In this document: piece after piece, positions 10,705 to 20,766 of the stretch
How the letters are laid out: every line of letters begins with the position of its first letter
How positions within the stretch are numbered: position 1 is the stretch's first letter
Source: Trichuris trichiura
Taxonomy: Eukaryota > Nematoda > Enoplea > Trichinellida > Trichuridae
DNA: 64,000 bases
NCBI GenBank assembly: GCA_037903355.1
Contig: JBAJFE010000001.1
Location: 310,001-374,000 of the forward strand
Reading direction: 5' to 3'
The notes under the pieces: model-generated
What the model was told of the DNA's origin: nothing
Databases searched by the model: none
The model's input: the letters and a program-made list of their open reading frames with translations, nothing else
Position numbers and translations under genes: made by a program

Positions 10705-10774
10705 CAATTAAACAATTTTTGAATGGGTAGCTTTTCCGTACAATAATGTTGGTGTACATTGTTGAATAGATGGT

Positions 10775-10965
10775 GTCTTGGTACGGTACAGTAATTTTTT
10801 GTAATGAATTGACTTTAGTTACGGAGACCAAGTCCCGTTGAAAAAACGAAAAAACGTTCAACTTATAACCGCTGAAGACGGGTCTCGTTCGACCCGAAAG
10901 CTCCGGAGAAATAAACAATTTTCGACGGGACTTGGACTCCGTAATTAAAGTCAATTCATGGTGTA
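10775..10965 (+). repeat. Penelope-type terminal repeat with a hammerhead-like motif (10868-10908)
   Basis: Contains GGTACGG..., 'ACGGAGACCAAGTCCCGTTGAAAAAACG', then ACCG CTGAAGA C GGGTC, a loop, GACCC GAAAGC, and ends with 'CGACGGGACTTGGACTCCGTAA'. The terminal blocks pair with each other (TTACGGAG with CTCCGTAA, and AAGTCCCGT with ACGGGACTT), so the whole unit is a fold-back. The same blocks flank all family-1 motifs in the window. Confidence 0.65.
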
Positions 10966-11094
10966 CATTGTTTATAAATAAGATATTTTTGATGCATACG
11001 ATCTACGGCCATACGTGCACTATCTATGGAATATATTTGCTTGCAGGACATATTTATGCCATAAATGGTGCGCATTTGTAAATGCAACTTATTG

Positions 11095-11370
11095 GTACGG
11101 GACCGTATGGTTTCATGTCAAGTTTCTTTTACGGAAAGTTTGTCCCGTTGAAAAATTTTTAATATTCCGGAGCTTTCGGGTCAAATGAGACCCGTCCTCA
11201 GCGGTGTTAAAATAAAGCAATGAAGTAACGAAATTTTCACTTAATTTCGTTACTTCATTGCTTTATTTTAACACCGCTGAAGATGGGTTTCGTTTGACCC
11301 GAAAGCTCCGGAGTATTAAAAATTTTTCAACGGGACAAACTTTCCGTAAAAGAAACTTGACATAAATGGT
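11095..11370. repeat. Inverted pair of Penelope-type ends with two hammerhead-like motifs
   Basis: Arms about 11125-11230 and 11240-11345 are nearly perfect reverse complements. Motifs are at 11166-11208 (minus, core CTGAGGA) and 11271-11313 (plus, core CTGAAGA, stem GGGTT/GACCC with a G-U pair). The position that differs between the two cores is N7, the one core base free to vary in hammerheads. The central repeat is 'TAACACCG' with 'AAATAAAGCAATGAAGTAACG'. Confidence 0.7.
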
Positions 11371-12141
11371 ACGCATGTGGTATACTGCACCCGTACCATA
11401 GACACTAGATATTACAAATATCTTCTTTATAAGCACTTTATACCATGTGTATGCTTTAGGAGCCATAAACAATTGTGCCCTGCAACATTGTGCACTATAA
11501 ACTGCACGTGAACCTGGATATTTGGAATATCACAGATATTTTATTTAAAACCAGTTTATACCACACTTATACCATATATGGCATAAATGTGTCTCGTAAA
11601 CAAATGCATACCATATGTAGTGCACTTATGGCCACAGACCCTGTATATCACCAATATCCTTTTTATAAGCAGTGTAGGCCCTCGTTGTCTGCAGACTTGA
11701 TTCAACGCAGTTTATCTTTAGAAAACAATGACGCTATTCTCAGCAGAGAATGACGAATCGCTGCTGAATAAAGCACCGGCGTAGTACTCTTTTTTATGTA
11801 TGTTGGGGTAGGATTTCGTCATGTGACCTGAGAAAATGATTTATTCTGTTCTTATGGGCTTCTCAACTTGCGCATAATGCTAATACCTAATGTTATTGGG
11901 ATGAGCCAACATTCACCTGTTGGTTTTACTTTCTCATTTCCCCAAATTAGGAACAGGTACCTCATACTATTGTAAATCAATTTCCCATAGCTTACGAATA
12001 TTAACAAACTTCCTTACTCATTGAAGCAGTTAAGCTTGAATGTTGGCTGTCTCAGAAAGGCTGCATTAGTTTTCTAAAGAAAATACTGTAATATCGCTTT
12101 ATCCCACCAATCTTTTAAATTTACCAGAGCTAATTGCCTAT

Positions 12142-12372
12142 TTGATAAATCACCAAGTCCCTCAACAACAGCAGAGGTTTAAAAAGGTAACGGCACAGCT
12201 AAGTCTACTTAAGTCGAAATGTCGTTTGGTGTGCAATAATTGTAAGCAGAAAAACTGCAACTTGCACCATTGTTTAAGCACTTCTATCAGTAAAAAGTGC
12301 AAATCCATGTCAGAACTGCCACACAATTATGTTCATCCAAGAGAGTCGTTTCTCAATACTGACAACTGCTAA
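12142..12372 (+). CDS. Unrecognised ORF in Tigger copy A, Cys/His-rich
   Basis: About 76 aa, possibly longer at the 5' end because the frame is open upstream. It contains 'CRLVCNNCKQKNCNLHHC', a run of Cys and His that could bind a metal. A copy with about five changes lies at 63187-63417 on the minus strand in Tigger copy B. I do not recognise the family. Conservation of the frame in two diverged copies suggests that it was coding when the element moved. It could be an exon of a longer protein together with the next ORF. Confidence 0.4.
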   Translation: MINHQVPQQQQRFKKVTAQLSLLKSKCRLVCNNCKQKNCNLHHCLSTSISKKCKSMSELPHNYVHPRESFLNTDNC

Positions 12373-12444
12373 ACTACATGGGTGTTAATCGTTGAAGATT
12401 GAGAAGGCAACGGGAAGAGTTTTATGCTCAGGTGACAATAGAAG

Positions 12445-12846
12445 ATGGTTGCTTTAAAGCTTTCAGAACGCCTCTGGTTCTGTCGCCAGCCGAAGGTCAT
12501 TAAACACACGCATCATCTGGTTGCCTGTAACTGTCTTTACGAGCAAGATACGGATGAAAGGGTTAATGGTTTTACTGATCAGGACAGCTCATGCTTCAGT
12601 GCACTTGTCTCCTCTGCATCTTTGTCTGAATGTTCTCTTGTCCTCCCACTGAAAATCATATGTCACGGGAGCATGCTACCCTATGAAAAGCTAGAGGCGC
12701 CTTGCTATGCCATAATGATTCCATTAACTAGGACAGAGGCGTCAAAGTTAATTAAGAATATGGAAAGGATTGTGCAACTGGGTGCCTTCGGTTTGTTTGA
12801 GCAAAATAACAGATCGCACACCACAATTATAACCTACCAGACCTAA
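12445..12846 (+). CDS. Unrecognised 133-aa ORF in Tigger copy A
   Basis: ATG at 12445, stop at 12846. The protein has no motif I recognise and does not resemble a DDE transposase. Its partner on the minus strand of copy B (62713-63114) is also open for 133 codons. Most residues are identical, with changes concentrated near the C-terminus. It lies 73 bp after the Cys/His-rich ORF, so the two may form one spliced gene. It may be a captured host fragment or an accessory gene of the transposon. Confidence 0.4.
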   Translation: MVALKLSERLWFCRQPKVIKHTHHLVACNCLYEQDTDERVNGFTDQDSSCFSALVSSASLSECSLVLPLKIICHGSMLPYEKLEAPCYAIMIPLTRTEASKLIKNMERIVQLGAFGLFEQNNRSHTTIITYQT

Positions 12847-13849
12847 GAAAGACGCAAAAATAACAACTTTCTTAGTTCTTCATTTTGTTCGCAATTATCA
12901 GCGTGGCTACACGGATTACTTGTTAACGTCGTTTTAACAATAGCTCTTCATTGTTCACTGTTTAATTAAGAGACTGCATAACTGGTAGCTGTTTGTGAAC
13001 CAACGCCTTAACTTTCGCCCTCGAAAGCAAACAGGTGGACTTTGTTAATCTCCAGAGTATTTCTGTTACTGTCGTCAGTGATAGCATATCAAGTGCAAAG
13101 TGTTACCGTTGACAGGGTAGCACAAAGGTTTCACAAGTGGACAAAAGATTAACCTGTGCTGTTTGTTTTGGTTCATTAGAACAATTCTCGCTTGACTGAA
13201 CTAGTTCATAGTGAACATAAGACGCCCTATTCAGCTTCCGTATGTCGAACGGCATCTTGCGACAGGTTATCTTTGGCAGAAGATCGAGTGAACATGAGCA
13301 AGATCCGCGGAGCCTTTACCTCTGTCGTTACCACGAGAGTGCTCCTTACTTGCATTCTTCTTCAAATCTCGGTCATCAGTGAACAATGAATACTAAATTC
13401 CCGGATCTACTCAGATCTGTCCATCGAAGTCGGTTTTGAGGAATAGTGGAACCGCAATACCACTATACGGTAAACCAAGCATCATTCGGCTAATAGAATG
13501 TGCTTGTGATGTCTGCTACGTAACAGACATTGGCAATGTTTCCCACATCCACGAGCACATGTCAGCGAATGACCTGATGCAGGAATGCTGAACAAAGATT
13601 CAGCGGGGGTTACTGATGAAGCTGAGGAAGACATAGCAATGGATGCACAGAAGACACGGACAATGATTTCATTAAAGGATCAACTTAAGAAGAACATTTC
13701 TCTCAACGTTTGCTTGATGTATGACGGAAGATCTCACCGTCACAGTTTCTGAAGATATAGTTTCTTGGTATGGGACCGTATGATTTCATTAGGTTGCTTC
13801 TTTTTTATACGGATTGTGAGTCCCGTTGAAAAATTTTATTGCTAATTTC

Positions 13850-13891
13850 TCCGTAGCTTTCGGGTCCAAACGAGACCCGTCATCAGCGGTC
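13850..13891 (-). ncRNA. Hammerhead-ribozyme-like motif, left arm of the GIY-YIG palindrome
   Basis: The minus strand reads GACCG CTGATGA C GGGTC, a loop, GACCC GAAAGC. The core CTGATGA ... GAAA is complete. GACCG before the core can pair with CGGTC in the outer block near 13770. Confidence 0.65.
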
Positions 13892-14152
13892 TTAAATTCA
13901 CGTAATGAATAAAGTGCATGAGTGACGTACAAAGTGTAATAGCTGTTTAAAGGCGAGAGTTTTAAAGTGGGCTTTGTAGTTTTTCTTTGTCTGTCAGCAA
14001 TTCGAGCGGGTAACAATATTCGTCCATAGTTCATTTATTTCCGCTCCTTTATCTCGGTTGTAGGTTGTGTTATTTCTAATGTACAGAGCTTCCTTAATTT
14101 TCCGTAAGCGTACATTCTTTTCATAGCATAAAATTTTGCGCCAAGGCTTTGA

Positions 14153-14608
14153 TTGCAATGTGACGCGTGTTCCACAACAGCTGAGCAGTTCCACAACAAA
14201 AGGACAGGATTAGTCTACGCAATCAAATGTCCTTGTTCAGGAGTGCACATTGGGGAAACGGGCAATACCGTCGAACACAGATTCAATCAACACATAAAGG
14301 GGCTAACCACTTATAAAAACGCAAAAAACATTCTCAGCAACGGCAACAACCATGCAGGACAACGTGGAAGACTTATGTCAGACCCAAAGATCACCATGGA
14401 GAAAGCAATACAAGCCACAGCTGTTGTGGAACACGCGTCACATTGCAATCAAAGCCTTGGCGCAAAAGTTTTATGCTATGAAAAGAATGTAAGCTTACGG
14501 AAAATTAAGGAAGCTCTGTACATTAGAAATAACACAACCTACAACCGAGACAAAGGAGCGGAAATAAATGAACTATGGACGAATATTGTCACTCGCTCGA
14601 ATTGCTGA
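14153..14608 (+). CDS. GIY-YIG endonuclease domain of a Penelope-like retroelement (fragment)
   Basis: A 151-aa open frame covering the endonuclease that Penelope-like elements carry C-terminal to their reverse transcriptase. It nicks target DNA for integration. Visible are the GIY-YIG core 'LVYAIKCPCSGVHIGETG' with the two-cysteine insertion typical of these elements, the conserved Arg in 'EHRFNQH', and the end 'KIKEALYIRN...NRDKGAE'. The second motif reads VHIG rather than the usual YIG. Upstream reverse transcriptase is missing; the frame starts at the palindrome centre. The last 66 codons are repeated in the opposite arm (14194-13994, minus). Confidence 0.8.
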   Translation: MQCDACSTTAEQFHNKRTGLVYAIKCPCSGVHIGETGNTVEHRFNQHIKGLTTYKNAKNILSNGNNHAGQRGRLMSDPKITMEKAIQATAVVEHASHCNQSLGAKVLCYEKNVSLRKIKEALYIRNNTTYNRDKGAEINELWTNIVTRSNC

Positions 14609-14710
14609 CAGACAAAGAAAAACTACAAAGCCCACTTTAAAACACTCGCCTTTAAACAGCTATTACACTTTGTACGTCACTCATGCACTTTATTCATTAC
14701 GTGAATTTAA

Positions 14711-14753
14711 GACCGCTGATGACGGGTCGCGTTTGGACCCGAAAGCTGCGAAG
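14711..14753 (+). ncRNA. Hammerhead-ribozyme-like motif just 3' of the GIY-YIG frame
   Basis: Reads GACCG CTGATGA C GGGTC, a loop GCGTTTG, GACCC GAAAGC. It lies about 100 bp after the endonuclease stop, the position expected for the terminal repeat of a Penelope-like element. Confidence 0.68.
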
Positions 14754-15473
14754 AAATTAGCAATAAAATTTTTCAACGGGACTCACAATCCGTATAAAAA
14801 AGAAGCACCACCGTTTCTCATGCAATTGTAACGAATCTTGACCTCAGTGTCTTGCGAAGTGCTCTGATTAGTTACTAATAAAACAGCTGCGACGCATTAG
14901 CTCATTGTTGGAGTTGTTGCGCCAGACACCTGTCTGACAGATAAGAGCAGAGGTGTTAATGGACGTCGGTCACTACCAAAGGCGGGATTAACGATGATGA
15001 ATGGTGTCCATTGTTGGCCACTCTGTGACCCGTCTAATGTCGTTAATCCAAGGCTGTGAGAACAACGACGTCTGGGAGCTGTCTAGATGCTCCCTGTTTA
15101 AAGTCCTCTCGCTCACCTCAGTTCGTCTCTCCCTCCTTCTCGCTGATCTCTGTCACCTCCTGTATATCGCAAGCTCGTTCTACCACCACTTTACCATTTT
15201 ACTGTATAACCAATAAAAGCTATTTCCATCATGCTTGACTTAGAAAGCGCAACCTTCCAACACTCATTAATTCATTGAGCAGCCTCTTTCTGAAGACAGG
15301 ATGTCTTTGATTGGTTGAGCAACCTTTATATTAGACCACTGGCTGTAGTAGCCCGCTTTTGGCAGGCTATCACAGACAATGAGAACGTGTTCTAAGAGTT
15401 TTGCGAGCAGTTCGGTTTATCACCAATAGCGTGATTAACTCATTAGCTCATTTTCATTCGTTATTTATACGAG

Positions 15474-15704
15474 ATGACCGACAGAAAGGATATGAGTGCT
15501 AGAAGCAATTCTCCGCATTCAGAGAAGGACTGTAAAGTGCTGTCTCTCTATGAGAAAATAAAGATCTTGGGTCTTTTAAATAGCGGCATGTCATGTGCTA
15601 GAGTGGACCATGGAGTCGGAAAGACCTTCTACCTGACCAACATTAAAGTAAAAGATGTCCCAGCTTATATGAAGGCACTGCATAGGCAACGATTGTTGTT
15701 ATAG
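15474..15704 (+). pseudogene. N-terminal HTH of a Tigger/pogo transposase (truncated)
   Basis: A 76-aa frame with 'KVLSLYEKIKILGLLNSGMS' followed by 'GVGKTFYLTNIKV', the CENP-B/pogo-type DNA-binding helices. It stops before any DDE core. The equivalent piece in copy B is 58968-59153 on the minus strand, shorter and more decayed. Confidence 0.7.
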
Positions 15705-16019
15705 ACGAACTGGAATCAATGGTGTCAGCTAAGGTTCAGCGCTTTTACCTTTCGCTCACAGCACTGAAACATAGTTTCTTCGCACAGGACTGTAGTAGTT
15801 CATGTGGAGTATACTGCTTTTATTGTTACGGTGTTGTCCCTGGCTTTGCGCAAACTTTGTTTTTGCTGAAAAAACGGGGTAGTACGGTAACAATAAAACC
15901 CTGTATGCTTCGCTTACAGCTGAGAAAAATGTATTCTGAAACTAATTCGCATTCTAATGTATTTTGGGATTGTTGTATGTCAGTGTGTTCTTCATCAGAC
16001 TATTTATTTAGCACTAATT

Positions 16020-17450
16020 CATAGATTCTCAAACCTTTTCACTCCATCGCCTCTCCCCCCCCCCCATGGGAAAATTTTGCAGAAAAGACCTACTCTGGTT
16101 GTCTTCGATGGCTTCTCTCCCCTCCTTGAAACGCCTTATCCACTTATAGACGACTGATTTAGATCAGCCATTCTCAACCTTTTCTGCGCTAGGCCCCCCT
16201 TGGAAGGTGTCCTTAGGTGCCAGGCCCCCCTTTTCCCATTGGTCGATAAATTTTTGCGTTTTTTGTATAGCAAGCAATCAGCTTTCAATGACAACCTCCT
16301 AGGATCCAGTTAATGCAATGATACAATGCGAATATACAGTCGTGAAATCATTTGGAAAGAGCACTTGGGGTTCTTCGAAAATAACAATGAAACTACTTCG
16401 TCGAATCGAGTGAGAATTTGTGCCAATCCTCCTCTATAGAGAGATGTTGCTAACGGTTAACCAATCCTCTATAGAGGATTAGCATAAGTTCTCACCCTTC
16501 CGATCTACCTAACTAGGCTTGTTCCAATAAGGTTTCTCAGCCCCCCTTGACGGCCTCCTGCCCCCCCCCTCTGAAAAGTTTTTGATTCCGGCACCCCCTA
16601 CTCTCTCGGCCCCCCTGGGGGCCCCAGGCCTCACGCTGAGAATGGCTGATTTAGATGCTGCACTACTTCCGTAAACTGTGGCAAAGATTGAACAATCCTC
16701 CTCAGCTGCCAACCAAGCTTGGAAAAAAATTTAATGTTGGCTCTGACGTCAAAACGAAGACTTTCCATATCATGAGAGAAACGATTACCTTAGGAGCAGC
16801 TTGTACTCCACTGGAGCAGTGTCGCATAAGCTTACCTCTACCTACAAGTCCGAAGATAACGCAGATAAGATTAAACATGTTTTGGTCCATCCGTTGGCGT
16901 CCTGTTAGACACTGCGCTGTCTTTCCGGGAACTTTCCGAAGATCCCTTGTATTTAGTCCAGAAAGAGTTCAGCGAACGACTGATCTAACCACGCTTGCAC
17001 AAGACTACAGTGAGTAACAAAACCAAAAGGGAATCCGTCTCCTCTGATGATATCACAGCATCAGAACACTTTTCAATCATTGGACATACTTTCACTGAAA
17101 GCGCGTAGACATGGTAAAACTTGCGGCGAATTGGAAATTCAAAATATAAGTTTGCTAATTCACAATAATAAGATTGGGCTCACAGGGAATGAACTCTTCT
17201 GAACATTACTGATAATTTGCAAGCTAGATCAACCATTCGGAGACCAATAGCGCTTTCTTCACCAGTATTTTTTCAACGTGAACGGCAATGATAAGATGTA
17301 AAGGTGTGCCCTCGCCTTTCTAAACAGTCAGCACTCTTACGCCGGTCTCTCTGGTAGCCCTCCTGCACTCGGGATAATTCTGCCAGAGTTCCTCTTACGT
17401 GATTCCCATCGCCCCCCGGGGGGCGATATCGCCCAATTTGAGAACCTATG
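16020..17450. mobile_element. hAT element inserted in Tigger copy A
   Basis: Ends CATAGATTCTCAAACC and TTTGAGAACCTATG. Near-perfect 8-bp duplication CACTAATT (16012-16019) and CACTAACT (17451-17458). Same family as 49158-50755. Subterminal G/C runs (GGGGCGATATCGCCCC type) mark the right end. It carries a smaller hAT inside (16165-16648). No intact transposase frame. Confidence 0.85.
16165..16648. mobile_element. Small hAT MITE nested in the 16020-17450 hAT
   Basis: Ends CAGCCATTCTCAACC and CTGAGAATGGCTG. Perfect 8-bp duplication ATTTAGAT at 16157-16164 and 16649-16656. Length 484 bp, no coding capacity. Confidence 0.92.
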
Positions 17451-17892
17451 CACTAACTGATATTAGTAATTGTAAGCAATTTCATGTATATGTGTAGTTT
17501 ACACGAGAAAGCGTGCAGGCTGTTTACAAACTATTCCATATTTTGCGCAGGTGACCTGACCATACGCGGAATTTGTTATACGCGGCAAGTATTGGAACCA
17601 GCAACCGCGGATAATGAGGGTCTACTGTACTGTCGGAAGGGTCTACTTACCGCGTATAGTCAGGTCACCTGCGCAAAATGAGGAATCATTTATAAACAGC
17701 CTGCCCGCTTTCTCGTGTACACTACAGATGGACATGAAATTAGTTACAATTACTAATATCAATTAGTACATGGGTTCTCAGTGGGCGATATCGCCCCCCG
17801 GGGGACGATAAAAAAGCACGGGGGGAGGGGAAGATGAGATCCCTGTGCGGGGGCGTTGGGAGTCACATAAGAGGAGCTCTGGCAGAATTTTC
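17371..17892. repeat. Palindrome spanning a hAT/Tigger junction
   Basis: Left arm: hAT end (from about 17371), target duplication, Tigger terminal region. Right arm (about 17640-17892) repeats the same order in reverse complement, ending at 'CTCTGGCAGAATTTTCC'. The arms are about 230-250 bp with substitutions and meet near 17620, at the Tigger terminus. Confidence 0.75.
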
Positions 17893-18779
17893 CAAGAGAT
17901 AAGACTTCCTGGACATCATTCTGCATTTCAATGCATTTCGCACTTCTGCCGTTTGAAGCCTCGTCTGGTTCAAAAATTCAAAATTCAGGGGATTTTCGCT
18001 TTCAGAATCGTGAATCCAAGCCAGCCAAAGTAAGCGTACTTATGATATGACGCAAGGCGTCTTTTATGGTAAATCCTTCCACATTTTTTGCAGCATAATA
18101 CTTTAAGGATTTTGTGCCCCTCCGCTGATAAAAAATTGTTTGCTGTGAGCAAAGCAAGAAATGGTACATTCATAAGAAGTCCACCGCTTAGCCGCCATAT
18201 AATGGAAGAAAGCATTCCCATGGGTTTTTTAATTTTTTTCCAGTTACCTGAGAAATTATCTTCAATTCAAATCAATTTTCGCTGCGCCATTGCTTTGCGA
18301 AACGCGGTGAAATGGAAAATATATACCAGCGTCGTAAACAACAAACAACAATATTATTTACATAAGCATACCAAAAGTTTCAGCAGTCACGTTACTAACA
18401 CTTGCAAACTTTCAGTAGTTAACATCTGGGAAACAACTTTGTTGTGCGTTCAAATAAAAACAAAGCGACACTAAAAAACCATCGACAAATAATTGTGGAC
18501 TTAGCGCCTATCACGAACAGAAATTTTCTGGTTGTTAAGCTTTCTTTCAGCGGAACGTTCTTTTCAACATGCCCAGAAGAACAAAAGATGCGGGCAATTG
18601 ATAAGTAGTGCACCTGAAAAGAAAGATGAACAGCCAGCGCTGAGATATTTTCATACTGCAAGTCTTGCCAATCTTCAGGTACAGAGAGGTAAATGAATGT
18701 GCGCGCTTTGCAGGCACTGGCTTAGCCTACGTGGAAATCAAATGACGGAAACTTTGGGCAGTAGCGAATACTACATAGA
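17893..18779. other. AT-rich region between transposon debris and LPGAT1; no gene seen
   Basis: Short open frames only, none with recognisable domains. It should include the 3' UTR and poly(A) signal of the minus-strand LPGAT1 gene. Confidence 0.5.
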
Positions 18780-20209
18780 TCATACGATAGAACACCATCG
18801 ATTATGCAGAGAACGTAATAGTAAGAAGGTGCAACCAGCTGCACTGAGCCAACGAAGATTGACAAAGCCAAGTACAATAGCGCAGGCGAGACTCAGAAGA
18901 AACATTGTGCCATGTGAGAAAAGTAAACACTCAACTGGAATGACTACTCGTCGACGAGAAGCAACTTTGTCGCTGAAAGAGGCATTGCCTTCCTCCTCAG
19001 CCATGGCTTTTAACCAATCTTCCTTCTCTGTCCAAAGCTTGCAGAGATAACTTAAGATGCCTTCTTTAGAATGATCATCTATCTCGCTGATGTCATGACA
19101 GCGATAACGCAAGACCACTTTTTTACTTCTCATCGTTCCCGTGCATATTTCCCATAAACCGAAAGTTGCATCTTTTTCGTAAGCAATAGTCACGTCGATT
19201 ATGTAACGCAACTGCTGTTGTTTGTGCTCTACGCTGGCATCTAATCAAGAAACCAAAGTTCAACTGATCAGTCCATGCAACAGAGAAGCATGCTCGGACG
19301 TACTCACCTTTTATTACGTGATTATCTTTAGGCGAACGGGCACAGGTTTCAAGTACCACTTGCATAGCGCCTGTCCGAGGCAATACAACGTAGTTGAAGA
19401 CTGGGTAGCCATTCTTCTTCGCATACCGTTGGCTGGACCCCAAACGATTGCGAAGGAAGCCGCCCTCAGGGAATACGACTATCCAACGCCTGCGACGAGG
19501 CCAAAATTTTCGCATTAATTGGGCACGTAGATCGCCAAGTCCGTAGCGCTGGCTCTCCTTGCCCTGGGCTTTCACGAGCTGATTACGATCAAAACAACCT
19601 TTTGCTAACTAACCTCTCTGATGAACAAATCACCATGAAGCTGACAGATCAAGCCGAATGGCGTCCATCTGAACATTAAATCCAAAACCCACATTACCTG
19701 AGCAACAGAAAATGCAAGGACCAAGACATAAAACGAAACCCATGCGTACCTTGTAGCAATAGCCGGACAGAGCATTAATGACATGAACAAGTATTGGAAC
19801 ATCAGCCGTTGACTGATGATTGACAATCACTAGACAAGGTTCTTCAAAGTAATGAACGATGTCGTCGCCTTCTTCAAAAACTGTAGCAGTAAAGAGAGCA
19901 ATAAAATGAATGTTCGTTAGAAAACAATATATCAACCTTCTACGTTTGCCAACCACATCCACAAAGAGAGAGACATCGCCAAATGACGCATGAGAAAACC
20001 TTCTATACCCCAGTAACATTTTGGCCTGAAAAGGCAAGGTAAAACAGCTGCAGGAGAAAACGAAAATAGAAGCAGACGCACGCAACCAACCGAACCGGCC
20101 AAAGGAAAAGCATTGTTGCCAAGAATGATGGCACGAAAATAATGTTGTCCAAAATTGTCAAGGACAAATAGGCACAAGCTCTGAGCCCAACGTACCAAGG
20201 ACTCGACAT
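18780..20209 (-). CDS. LPGAT1: LPGAT1-like lysophospholipid acyltransferase, six exons
   Basis: A membrane acyltransferase of the AGPAT/PlsC superfamily. The vertebrate LPGAT1 branch acts in the ER on lysophospholipids such as lysophosphatidylglycerol. Exons: 20209-20082, 20025-19937, 19880-19750, 19697-19614, 19578-19308 and 19240-18780. They join in phase to 387 codons (human protein 370). Motif I NHX4D is seen as 'NHQSTADVP' (N93, H94, D99). Motif III is 'WIVVFPEGGFLRN' (F180-G183). An N-terminal hydrophobic segment ('ILDNIIFVPSFLATMLFLWP') and a hydrophobic C-terminus fit a membrane protein. The motif 'YIIDVTIAY' is also family-typical. Intron 19579-19613 is only 35 nt; reading through it meets a stop. 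Donor at 19936 (gttgat) is weak, so that exon end is the least certain. The gene lies 557 bp downstream of striatin on the same strand. Confidence 0.95.
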
Positions 20210-20766
20210 GGTGCTGGGAACGAATCACGTCAGCTTACCTTTAAGTAGGTGGTTCACAGCCACATTTCTAAACGAGTACCAGCATTATACTACCTGTGAA
20301 GCAAGCAGGCAACAATCAGAGAGGAAATACAAATGGAATAGTTCGACAAGAACCAGGTAGAGGAAAAAGCCAATTTGAGATTACTGTTTAATATTCGTGA
20401 ATAGGTGGCGAAACAGAAGGGAAAACTTTCGTTGGTTAGTCTTTCAAACGAGACGACGAGGCAAAAGAACAGCAATTCTCACCTAGGAACGACAAGAACA
20501 AAAATTAGAAGTGCGCTGAAAAGCAATGTGTCTTGACAAATAAGAAATCGCAGCTGCTGCGCTTCGTAGCATGAATAAGTGGTTAAGCATCTGAAACGGA
20601 CTTCCAGGAGCACAACTGATAATTTGGAGCTTAGCAAATACAGTTGCAATGAAAACGAAGAAGAAAAAAGAAAAAGGAAAATGAAAACATTTTCCAAATC
20701 AACGGTTTCATGCAGAAAACACTGCAGCCTGGAAAGAATGATTCAGACGACATCGCAAGGGATGGG
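20210..20766. other. Spacer between striatin and LPGAT1
   Basis: Holds the striatin 3' UTR and LPGAT1 upstream region. No gene or repeat recognised. Confidence 0.5.

Larger units (their letters stand above)
9665..10765. repeat. Large imperfect palindrome with hammerhead-like motifs in both arms
   Basis: Left arm 9665-9815 ('ACGGAAAAGCT...CCTTATGTGGGACTGGTG') is matched in reverse complement by 10605-10765. Inner arms rich in G on the left (10190-10340) and C on the right (10455-10590) also pair. A stretch of about 300 bp from 9830 to 10150 interrupts the left side. Hammerhead-like motifs lie at 9722-9761 (minus) and 10664-10704 (plus). The open frames across 9896-10556 are products of the G- and C-runs. 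Confidence 0.75.
13762..14812. mobile_element. Penelope-like element in palindromic arrangement, inserted in Tigger copy A
   Basis: The left arm (13762-14170, minus) and right arm (about 14430-14812, plus) are near-perfect reverse complements. Each arm encodes the C-terminus of a GIY-YIG endonuclease and then a hammerhead-like motif (13850-13891 minus, 14711-14753 plus). The middle keeps the N-terminal half of the endonuclease on the plus strand. Outer blocks 'GGTATGGGACCGTATGATTT' and 'AATCCGTATAAAAAAGAAGC' are shared with the other family-1 elements. No reverse transcriptase is present, so this is a truncated, inverted-duplicated copy. Confidence 0.8.
11670..17627 (+). mobile_element. Tigger-like (pogo group) transposon, copy A, with nested insertions
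   Basis: The right end is GGGTCTACTG followed by TA (17628-17629). The left end, near 11670, is an eroded form of CAGTAGGCCCTC. Its sequence matches copy B (58476-63890) in reverse order over almost the whole length. Parts in order: two unrecognised ORFs (12142-12372, 12445-12846), a conserved stretch 13190-13750, a Penelope-type palindrome (13762-14812), the transposase N-terminus (15474-15704), a hAT insertion (16020-17450) and the terminal 17459-17627. The DDE core of the transposase is absent, so it is non-autonomous. Confidence 0.8.
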
